Source of the DNA: Micromonospora costi
Lineage (GTDB): Bacteria > Actinomycetota > Actinomycetes > Mycobacteriales > Micromonosporaceae
Length of the DNA stretch: 64,000 bases
Direction of reading: 5' to 3'
Assembly (NCBI RefSeq): GCF_003626655.1
Contig: NZ_RBAN01000011.1
Span: forward strand, 1-64,000
Of the stretch, positions 57,882-64,000 are shown piece after piece. The notes beneath the pieces are model-generated. The model made no database searches, was not told the DNA's origin, and saw only the letters and a program-made list of their open reading frames with translations. The translations under genes and the position numbers were made by a program. The first letter of the stretch is position 1, and each line of letters starts with the position of its first letter.

Positions 57882-58295
57882 TCAGCCCTGCGGCGGGGTG
57901 ATGTCGACCATCCACTGGATGCCGAAGCGGTCGGTGCACATGCCGAACTCGTCGCCCCACATCTGCTTCTCCAGCGGCATCGACACGACGCCGCCCTCGC
58001 TGAGCTGCTCCCAGTAACGGCGCAGATCGTCGGCGTCGTCGCCGCTGATGCTGATGCTCACGGTGTTGCCCGCGTCGTGCGGCATGCCGGGCGGGAGGTC
58101 CGACGCCATCAGCGTGAAACCGGCGTCGGTCTCCAGCATGGCGTGCATGATCTGGTTGGCGATCGTCGGCTCCTGGCTGCCGAACTCGCCGAAGGTGTTC
58201 ATGCGCAGCGATCCGCCGAAGATCCGGTGGTAGAACTCCATCGCCTCCCGGGCGGTGCCGGGGAAGTTCACGTACGGGTTGAGTCGAGAAGCCAC
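57882..58295 (-). CDS. VOC-family protein (PhnB-like)
   Basis: A 137-aa vicinal-oxygen-chelate protein. The PhnB-like start SRLNPYVNFPGTAREAMEFYHRIFGG and the end WGDEFGMCTDRFGIQWMVDI are typical of this two-repeat fold. Members include glyoxalase-like and demethylubiquinone-methyltransferase-annotated proteins; the activity is unknown. GTG 58295 is directly after AAGGAGGGTGCT, a better start than the in-frame ATG 14 codons upstream. Confidence 0.75.
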   Translation of the reverse strand: MASRLNPYVNFPGTAREAMEFYHRIFGGSLRMNTFGEFGSQEPTIANQIMHAMLETDAGFTLMASDLPPGMPHDAGNTVSISISGDDADDLRRYWEQLSEGGVVSMPLEKQMWGDEFGMCTDRFGIQWMVDITPPQG

Positions 58296-58375
58296 AGCAC
58301 CCTCCTTGGTCGTGACCTGCGTCATCGTGGCAGACCAGGTGGCGCGGGACAACGAGGCGCGAGGGCGTTTCCGGT

Positions 58376-58416
58376 GCGGGCGGGGGAACGGCCGTGCGCC
58401 GGCCGCCCCCGCCCGC
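58376..58416 (-). terminator. Terminator after the PGRP amidase gene
   Basis: An 11-bp perfect G/C stem (58376-58386 with 58406-58416) and a 19-nt self-complementary loop, 7 bp past the amidase stop (58424). It insulates this gene from the downstream VOC gene on the same strand. Confidence 0.65.
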
Positions 58417-58423
58417 GCGGTGC

Positions 58424-59557
58424 TCAGTGGCGCTTGAAGGACTGCCGCGTCACGCCACCCACGATGGCGCACCAGGTGCTGGTGGTGACCTTGCCGTTGC
58501 GCGGCAGGCCGTGCAGGGCCTGGAGGTCCTGCACCGCCGTGCGGGTCGCGTGGTCGTACTCGCCGGTGACGGCGACCTCGGCGTAGCCCTTGATGGCGAG
58601 GATGAACTGCACGGCGCTGACCGGCAGGCCGGTCGCGTCCTTGTCCAACTCGGGGACGAGGGTCTCCCAGGTCTGCGGGGTGAGCGTGGCGTCGACGTCC
58701 ACGGGGATGCCGTTGCGGTACTGCCAGTCCTGCACGGCGGCCACGGTCGCCGCGTCGAAGACGCTGTTGACCGGGACGGCGTAGCCGCGGTGGGCGAGCA
58801 GGTACTGCACCACCTGCACGGCCGGCGAGCTGACGAAGCGCCACAGGTCCGGCCAGCGGCGGGCCGGCACGTCGGCCAGGTCGGTGCCGAGCGCCGCGAA
58901 CACGCGGCGACGCAGGGTGGGGAACTGCCGGTAGAACGCGGCGCCCGGGCACTGCGTGTTGCGGAAGTCCCAGTGGCCGAAGATGTCGTGCGCGTGCAGC
59001 CCGTACTGCTGGCAGACCGCGACGCAGAGCTTCACCAGCGAGTCCAGCAGGGCCTGCGGCGGCGTCTCGGTGACGTAGGTGCCCTCGTTCTCGATCCCGA
59101 TGGCCCGCCCGTTCTCGCCGGGGCAGTGGGCCGAGATCATCTGCCGGTCGCCGGCCTGGAGACGCTCCAGGCTGCCTCGCCGGCCCTCCAGCACGTAGCC
59201 GCCCCGGCTGACGGTGAAGTGCTGACCGGTGTCGGACCAGCCGTTGCCGTCCATGTGCAGGTCCTGGCAGTCGCGGGCCAGCTTGACGGCCTGCGCCTCG
59301 GAGTAGTCGGTGACGTTCGGGAAGGCCATGTGGTGCACGATGATCTTGTTGGTGGCGATGGCGCTGACCGACAGCGGGTCGGCGGGCGGCCGGGCCCCCC
59401 ACTCGTCACAGCTGATGATCCAGTCCAGGTCGGCGCCCGGCGCGGCCTGGGCGGCGGCCGGGAAGGCGAGTTCGCTCCCGACGACCGCGACGGTGGCGGC
59501 GCCGAGGCCGGCCCGCAGCAGGGTGCGACGGTCCAGTTCGGAATGGTCGACGTGCAT
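58424..59557 (-). CDS. Tat-exported N-acetylmuramoyl-L-alanine amidase (PGRP) with two PG-binding domains
   Basis: A 377-aa cell-wall hydrolase. The twin-arginine signal is DRRTLLRAGLGA (residues about 9-20). The Amidase_2/PGRP domain (about 45-205) has zinc ligands in KIIVHHMAF and in GHWDFRNTQCPG (His, Cys). Two peptidoglycan_binding_1 repeats follow (about 245-300 and 315-370; VSAVQFILAIKGY, AVQDLQALHGLP). It cleaves the amide between MurNAc and the stem peptide. ATG 59557 follows AGAGGAGC. Confidence 0.88.
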   Translation of the reverse strand: MHVDHSELDRRTLLRAGLGAATVAVVGSELAFPAAAQAAPGADLDWIISCDEWGARPPADPLSVSAIATNKIIVHHMAFPNVTDYSEAQAVKLARDCQDLHMDGNGWSDTGQHFTVSRGGYVLEGRRGSLERLQAGDRQMISAHCPGENGRAIGIENEGTYVTETPPQALLDSLVKLCVAVCQQYGLHAHDIFGHWDFRNTQCPGAAFYRQFPTLRRRVFAALGTDLADVPARRWPDLWRFVSSPAVQVVQYLLAHRGYAVPVNSVFDAATVAAVQDWQYRNGIPVDVDATLTPQTWETLVPELDKDATGLPVSAVQFILAIKGYAEVAVTGEYDHATRTAVQDLQALHGLPRNGKVTTSTWCAIVGGVTRQSFKRH

Positions 59558-59675
59558 GACAGCTCCTCTGCGGCCGGGCGGGGGTCGTGAAAAGTAGCTC
59601 CAGAGGCCGCGCGTGATGTGGAGGATATTGCCAACGCTCGGCGCCGCGCTAGGGGTCGACGGGCGTCAAACCGAC

Positions 59676-60368
59676 TCACTCCTCGATGGCCCCGCCGATG
59701 CGGCGCAGGTGCCGGCGGAACGTGTACGCCGGATCGGCGGCACGGCGGGCCAGGAAGTCGTCGAAGGCCGTCTGCCGCCGCAGGGTCTCACCCGACCGGA
59801 TGCGGGTCGCCTGCTCGCGCTCGACCTGCCGGATACCGGCCGCCGTGGCCAACACCTCGGCCGCGCGGTCGCCGGCCACGAACAGCACGCCGTCGTCGTC
59901 GCCGAAGACGAGGTCGTCCCGGCCCACCTCGTGAGCGCCGACCCGGGCGGTGACCAGCGCCTCCGGCTCCCGCTCGTCGACGCGCACCGGCCCCGGCGGG
60001 TAGCTGCCGTAGCTGAACACCGGCACCCCGATCTCGACCAGCTCGGCGGTGTCGCGGTGCAGCCCCCACACCACCAGGCCGGTCACGCCCGCCGCGGCGG
60101 CCTCCAGCACCGCGAGGTCACCCACGCAGGCCTCGTCGGACCGGCCGCCGTTGTCGACCACCAGCACGTCGCCCGGTACCGCGTCACCGAACGCCTCCAG
60201 GAACACGTCCACGCTGCCGTAGTGCCGCGCCGGCAGCACCCGCCCGGCGATCCGCTGGCCCGCGGTCACCGGCCGGACGCCGGGCGGCGCGGCGCGCAGC
60301 GGCACACCGAGGCGTACGCAGGCGTCCGCGAGCAGCGGCGTGGTCAGGTCGGCGAAGCGCTCCAGCAT
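59676..60368 (-). CDS. RraA-like protein (HMG/CHA aldolase family)
   Basis: A 230-aa RraA-fold protein. The GDVLVVDNGGRSDEACVGDLAVLEAAAAGVTGLVVWGLHRD region contains the family's Gly-rich substrate site. The fold includes the metal-dependent 4-hydroxy-4-methyl-2-oxoglutarate / 4-carboxy-4-hydroxy-2-oxoadipate aldolases as well as RraA and dimethylmenaquinone-methyltransferase-annotated proteins. ATG 60368 follows TGGAGG; an upstream ATG (60401) has no ribosome site. Far from the LigAB cluster, so a role there is speculative. Confidence 0.75.
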   Translation of the reverse strand: MLERFADLTTPLLADACVRLGVPLRAAPPGVRPVTAGQRIAGRVLPARHYGSVDVFLEAFGDAVPGDVLVVDNGGRSDEACVGDLAVLEAAAAGVTGLVVWGLHRDTAELVEIGVPVFSYGSYPPGPVRVDEREPEALVTARVGAHEVGRDDLVFGDDDGVLFVAGDRAAEVLATAAGIRQVEREQATRIRSGETLRRQTAFDDFLARRAADPAYTFRRHLRRIGGAIEE

Positions 60369-60571
60369 GGCGTCCTCCAGGGGCCGGCGGTGGGACGCCA
60401 TCGTAGGGAGGCCGGCCGGCACCGGAGCGAGATCCAATCCCGGGTACGCGGCCCGCGCCCCCGCGTCGTCGACTCCGGTGCCCCGATTCGGCACGACTCG
60501 CAGGACTGTCGGCCGGATCAGCGGGTATGCGCCCTGCCGCAACGCGGGTGTCGGACCGGATCGGGGGTGCC

Positions 60572-61465
60572 ATGGGAGCCGCCGTGGTGGTCGCCGTCGT
60601 CATCGTCGTGGTGATCGTGCTGATCGTGCTGGCGCTGAGCCTCCGCCTGGTGCAGCAGTACCAGCGCGGCATCGTCTTCCGGTTCGGCCGGGTGCTGGAG
60701 GGCATCCGCCAGCCGGGCCTGCACCTGATCGTCCCGATCGCCGACCGGATGGTGCGGGTCAGCATGCAGACCACGGTGATCGGTGTGCCGGCGCAGGGCG
60801 CCATCACCCGCGACAACGTCACCCTCACCGTCGACGCCGTCGTCTACTACCGGGTGGTCGACCCGGTCAAGGCGCTGGTCAACGTGCACGACTACCCGTC
60901 GGCCGTGCTCCAGGTGGCGCAGACGGCGTTGCGTTCGGTGATCGGCAAGGCCGACCTGGACACCCTGCTCGGCGACCGGGACCGGATCAACGCCGAACTG
61001 AAGGCCGTCATCGACGCGCCGACGGAGAAGCCGTGGGGACTCCTGATCGAACGGGTCGAGGTCAAGGACGTCTCGCTGCCCGAGGGCATGAAGCGCTCGA
61101 TGTCCCGGCAGGCCGAGGCCGAGCGGGAGCGCCGGGCCCGGGTGATCGCCGCGGACGGCGAGTTCCAGGCGTCGCGCCGGCTCGCCGACGCGTCCCGGGC
61201 GATGGCGGCCACGCCCGGCGCGTACCAGCTGCGACTGTTGCAGACGGTGGTCGACGTGGCCGCCGAGAAGAACAGCACCCTCGTGATGCCGTTCCCGGTC
61301 GAGCTGCTGCGGTTCTTCGACCAGATCGCCCGGTCTCCGGGCGGGCCGGCCACCGCCGCGCCGGACCTCGGGACCGCCGCGCGACCGCCGGACCTCGGAC
61401 CGGTCACCGAGGGCGTGGCGGGCGCGGCCGAGGGCGACGGCCACGGAGGTCGCCCGCCGTCCTGA
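60572..61465 (+). CDS. SPFH/stomatin-family membrane protein (slipin)
   Basis: A 297-aa protein. One N-terminal membrane helix (about residues 4-24) is followed by a SPFH domain (QQYQRGIVFRFGRVLEG...PGLHLIVPIADR...) and a coiled, Glu/Arg-rich segment (SMSRQAEAERERRARV). It probably assembles into membrane scaffolds. No NfeD partner gene is adjacent. A disordered Pro/Gly tail ends it. Confidence 0.8.
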   Translation: MGAAVVVAVVIVVVIVLIVLALSLRLVQQYQRGIVFRFGRVLEGIRQPGLHLIVPIADRMVRVSMQTTVIGVPAQGAITRDNVTLTVDAVVYYRVVDPVKALVNVHDYPSAVLQVAQTALRSVIGKADLDTLLGDRDRINAELKAVIDAPTEKPWGLLIERVEVKDVSLPEGMKRSMSRQAEAERERRARVIAADGEFQASRRLADASRAMAATPGAYQLRLLQTVVDVAAEKNSTLVMPFPVELLRFFDQIARSPGGPATAAPDLGTAARPPDLGPVTEGVAGAAEGDGHGGRPPS

Positions 61466-61559
61466 CGGCGGGACCGTCCCGTTCGGCGTTTGAAGTCCGG
61501 TACGCCCCGGGTAGGTCGGCACCGACAGGTGCGACCCATCCCGGTGTGGAGGACTTCGA

Positions 61560-62522
61560 ATGCGAGACAACGTGGGCGACGCGGTGGGCGACGCGCTCCG
61601 CGCGGTGATGCTCTTCGTGCCGAAGGCGGTCGCCTTCCTGGCGATCCTGATCGTCGGGTGGCTGATCGCCAAGGCCGCGCTGAAGATCGTGGACAAGGTC
61701 CTGGAGCGGGTCGGCTTCGACCGCGCCGTCGACCGCGGCGGCATCCGCCGGGCGTTGAGCCGCTCCCGGTACGACGCCAGCGACATCGTCGCCAAGCTCG
61801 TCTACTACGGCCTGCTGCTGGTCACCCTCCAGCTGGCCTTCGGGATCTGGGGCCCGAATCCGATCTCCGACCTGATCGCCGGTGTGATCGCCTGGCTGCC
61901 GCGCGCGTTCGTGGCGATCGTCATCGTGGTGGTCGCGGCGGCCATCGCCAGCGCCGTCAAGGACATCATCGGTGGTGCGCTCGGCGGCCTCTCGTACGGC
62001 CGGGTGCTGGCCACCATCGCGTACGTCTTCCTGCTCGGCCTGGGCATCATCGCGGCGCTCAACCAGATCGGCGTGGCCACCACGGTCACCACGCCGGTGC
62101 TGGTCGCGGTGCTGGCCACGGCCGGCGGCATCCTCGTGGTCGGCGTGGGCGGCGGCCTCGTCCGTCCGATGCAGAGCCGCTGGGAGTCCTGGCTGGCCCG
62201 TGCCGAGCAGGAGTCCCGCGTGATCGCCACCCACGCCCGCGCCTACCAGGCGGAGCGGCGCGACGCGGAGGCCGAGCTGTCCCGGCCGGTCACCGACGAC
62301 CCCGACGCTACGCAGGTGACCAGGGCGGCCGACCCGGAGGAGACCCAGGTGGTCACCCGACCCGCCGACCCGGACGCGACCCAGGTGGTGCCCCGGGCGG
62401 CCGACGCCGACACCACTCAGCGCACCTCGCCCGTCGCCCCGGCGCCCGCGCAGCGCACGCCGGACGACAGTGAGGCCACCATGGTCATCCCGCCCGTCGA
62501 GCGGGGGTCGGACGGGCGCTGA
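61560..62522 (+). CDS. TM-helix (CmpX/MscS-related) membrane protein with TQV-rich tail
   Basis: A 320-aa protein with four or five predicted membrane segments (about 17-38, 76-96, 104-132, 148-170, 178-201) matching the conserved TM_helix repeat proteins related to mechanosensitive channels. The cytoplasmic tail from about 245 repeats D-A/E-T-Q-V: Thr251, Thr262, Thr274 (each followed by Gln-Val), Thr286 and Thr307. These look like Ser/Thr-kinase targets and FHA ligands (inference). ATG 61560 follows GGAGG. Confidence 0.7.
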   Translation: MRDNVGDAVGDALRAVMLFVPKAVAFLAILIVGWLIAKAALKIVDKVLERVGFDRAVDRGGIRRALSRSRYDASDIVAKLVYYGLLLVTLQLAFGIWGPNPISDLIAGVIAWLPRAFVAIVIVVVAAAIASAVKDIIGGALGGLSYGRVLATIAYVFLLGLGIIAALNQIGVATTVTTPVLVAVLATAGGILVVGVGGGLVRPMQSRWESWLARAEQESRVIATHARAYQAERRDAEAELSRPVTDDPDATQVTRAADPEETQVVTRPADPDATQVVPRAADADTTQRTSPVAPAPAQRTPDDSEATMVIPPVERGSDGR

Positions 62523-62540
62523 TCCTCGCGGGAGACACGG

Positions 62541-62568
62541 CGGGGTGGGACGGGCGCGTCCCACCCCG
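62541..62568 (+). terminator. Terminator after the TM-helix gene
   Basis: An 11-bp perfect stem (62541-62551 with 62558-62568) with a GGGCGC loop, 18 bp past the stop. Confidence 0.75.
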
Positions 62569-62618
62569 TCGTGTGCGCGCCGCCGGCGGATCGCTGGCCC
62601 AGGCACGCCGCCGGCGAC

Positions 62619-62649
62619 TAGCATCGGCGGCATGACGTGGCGATGTTGA
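62619..62649 (+). promoter_or_regulatory. Leaderless five-codon ORF (MTWRC) with its -10 box
   Basis: TAGCAT (62619-62624) is followed after 7 nt by ATG ACG TGG CGA TGT TGA (62632-62649), a typical leaderless actinobacterial start. It lies 86 bp ahead of the MFS gene. Such short ORFs commonly act as leader peptides for translational or transcriptional attenuation; the Trp-Arg-Cys codons would be the sensing point (inference). Confidence 0.5.
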
Positions 62650-62735
62650 CGCACCGCTGAGGACCAGCCCCGTGGGCCGCCTCGGCCGCCGTACCTCCGG
62701 CGTCCGATTCGTCCTCACGGGAAGGCCCCACCACT

Positions 62736-63995
62736 GTGACCACCGCGCCCGGCCGCGGCACCCGCCGCCTGGCCGCCACTCTCTACGCGTACGCGTTCCT
62801 GGGCGACCTCGTCCTGCTCTACCCGGTGTACGCGCTGCTCTTCGCCGACACCGGTCTGTCGGTCTGGCAGATCTCCTCGCTGTTCGTCATCTGGTCGGTC
62901 AGCTCGATCGTGCTGGAGGTGCCCTCCGGCGCCTGGGCTGACGCCGTCTCGCGGCGGCTGCTGCTGTGCCTCGCGCCGCTGGTCACCGCGGCCGGCTTCG
63001 CCGTCTGGGTGCTGCTGCCGTCGTACCCGGCGTTCGCCGTCGGCTTCCTGCTCTGGGGCGCGGGTGGCGCTCTGGGCTCCGGCGCGCAGGAGGCGCTGGT
63101 CTACACCGAACTGGACCGGCGCGGCGCGGCCGGCCGGTACGCCCGGGTCATGGGGCGGGCCCGGACGGCCGAGGTGCTCGGCGCGCTCGCCTCGATCGTG
63201 CTGGCCGGCCCCGTGCTCGCGGCCGGCGGCTACTCCGCCGTGGGCGCGGCGAGCGTCGGGGCGTGCGTGCTCGCCGCAGCCGTCGCCACGCTCCTCCCCG
63301 AGGACCGTGCCGGCGTACGGGACGGAGGCGACTCCGGGCCGCCGGAGGAGGAGGACCCCGGGTGGGGCGCGAGCCTGCGCCTCGGGCTGGCCGAGGCCCG
63401 CACCTCCCGGCCGGTACGCGCCGCGGTGCTCCTGATCGCGGCGGTGGCCGCGGTGTGGGGCGCCCTCGACGAGTACACCCCGTTGCTGGCGCAGGACACC
63501 GGCGTCGACGCGCGGACGGTGCCGCTGCTGCTCCTGCCCGTCTGGGTCGGGGTGACCGTGGGTGGTCTGCTCACGCCGTGGGGGGAGCGGCTCACCACCC
63601 GCGGGTTCGCCGTGCTGCTGGGTCTCGCCGCGACGGCCCTGGCCGCCGGCGCGCTGACCGGCCACCCGTCGGGGTTCGCCCTGATCGCGGTGGCCTTCTG
63701 CGCCTTCCAACTCGCCACGGTGCTGACCGAGGCCCGGTTGCAGGCCCGGATCTCCGGACCGAGCCGGGCCACCGTGACGTCCCTGGCCGGCATGGCCACC
63801 GACGTCACGATCATCGCGGTGTACGCGGGCTACGCCCTGGTGGCCACGGGCGCGGGCAACGCCGTCGCGTTCGCGGTGGCCGCCGTGCCGTATCTGGGGG
63901 TGGCGGTGCTGCTCGCGCTCGTCGGCGGGGGCAGCCGGCGACCGGGCCCGAGCGCGCCACCTCCGGTCGCCGCGCGGGCCGGCACCGGCGCCTGA
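62736..63995 (+). CDS. MFS transporter
   Basis: A 419-aa major facilitator with about 12 helices. VPSGAWADAVSRRLLL (loop 2-3) is the MFS motif A region. The central loop carries a Glu/Asp-rich GDSGPPEEEDPG segment. The substrate is unknown; drug or metabolite export is likely. GTG 62736 is the first start after the leader; no strong ribosome site (GGAAGG is 12 nt upstream). Ends 5 bases before the window limit, so complete. Confidence 0.75.
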   Translation: MTTAPGRGTRRLAATLYAYAFLGDLVLLYPVYALLFADTGLSVWQISSLFVIWSVSSIVLEVPSGAWADAVSRRLLLCLAPLVTAAGFAVWVLLPSYPAFAVGFLLWGAGGALGSGAQEALVYTELDRRGAAGRYARVMGRARTAEVLGALASIVLAGPVLAAGGYSAVGAASVGACVLAAAVATLLPEDRAGVRDGGDSGPPEEEDPGWGASLRLGLAEARTSRPVRAAVLLIAAVAAVWGALDEYTPLLAQDTGVDARTVPLLLLPVWVGVTVGGLLTPWGERLTTRGFAVLLGLAATALAAGALTGHPSGFALIAVAFCAFQLATVLTEARLQARISGPSRATVTSLAGMATDVTIIAVYAGYALVATGAGNAVAFAVAAVPYLGVAVLLALVGGGSRRPGPSAPPPVAARAGTGA

Positions 63996-64000
63996 TCGAC

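Noticed and set aside
59676..60368. The RraA-like gene as the CHA aldolase of the LigAB pathway
   Set aside because: The fold includes CHA aldolases, but it lies about 43 kb from the LigAB operon and the family is too functionally mixed; kept only as a general RraA-like call.

Overview
The window looks like chromosome from a high-GC actinomycete, most plausibly a member of the Micromonosporaceae (Micromonospora-like). The pointers are very high GC with strong third-position GC bias, many start/stop-overlapping operons, several leaderless genes (TANNNT box, 6-7 nt, then ATG/GTG), Tat- and Sec-secreted hydrolases, a LexA box of the actinobacterial CGAAC-N4-GTTCG type and a hopanoid operon. The genus is inference: there is no rRNA or other marker gene. 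No tRNA, rRNA, CRISPR array, IS element or phage gene was recognised.

Layout. 1-14.4 kb: secreted and cell-wall functions. A lectin/alginate-lyase-like enzyme, a TetR-AurF divergon, a very large subtilase with kelch repeats bracketed by two paralogous winged-helix regulators, a gene-poor 0.87 kb stretch, and a secreted NagZ-like GH3 plus serine hydrolase pair. 14.4-26.8 kb: a divergent catabolic cluster. Leftwards run a CoA-transferase, a citryl-CoA-lyase-like enzyme, the two subunits of a LigAB-type ring-opening dioxygenase and a quinone-reductase-like MDR. Rightwards run an AtzA/TrzN-type amidohydrolase, IclR, malate synthase and the three glycolate-oxidase subunits GlcDEF. The shared intergenic region carries two copies of CGGAC-N4-GTCCG. 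26.9-31.9 kb: an unusual Nramp-fold transporter, a lipid kinase, a helical protein, a small membrane protein and a 3-hydroxyisobutyrate-dehydrogenase-like enzyme.

32.1-46.3 kb: a tight eight-gene hopanoid operon (dxs, hpnC, hpnD, hpnE, polyprenyl synthase, shc, an hpnG-ispH gene fusion, hpnH). It converges with a two-gene operon encoding a GT28-like glycosyltransferase fused to a WS/DGAT-type acyltransferase, and an SDR. The first operon makes isoprenoid precursors, squalene and hopene and begins the C35 side chain; the second could tailor a lipid, possibly a hopanoid. 46.4-64 kb: mostly single-gene housekeeping and accessory functions: two DMT/NIPA-like membrane proteins, a Tat-exported carbonic anhydrase, AlkB- and MOSC-type proteins, a GH18 chitinase, acetyltransferases, an AadA-like nucleotidyltransferase, dinB, a GltB-like FMN protein, a PGRP amidase, an RraA-like protein, a slipin, a TM-helix channel-like protein with a TQV-rich tail, and an MFS exporter behind a leaderless five-codon ORF.

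Main points for a second look: the HpnG-IspH and GT28-WS/DGAT fusions; the amidohydrolase/LigAB/CoA-transferase/citryl-CoA-lyase catabolic cluster with its paired operators; a TTAAC-N3-GTTAA palindrome shared by the chitinase promoter and the upstream region of the lectin-lyase gene 50 kb away; the regulators flanking the giant protease; and a dispersed family of GATCWTG intergenic hairpins.
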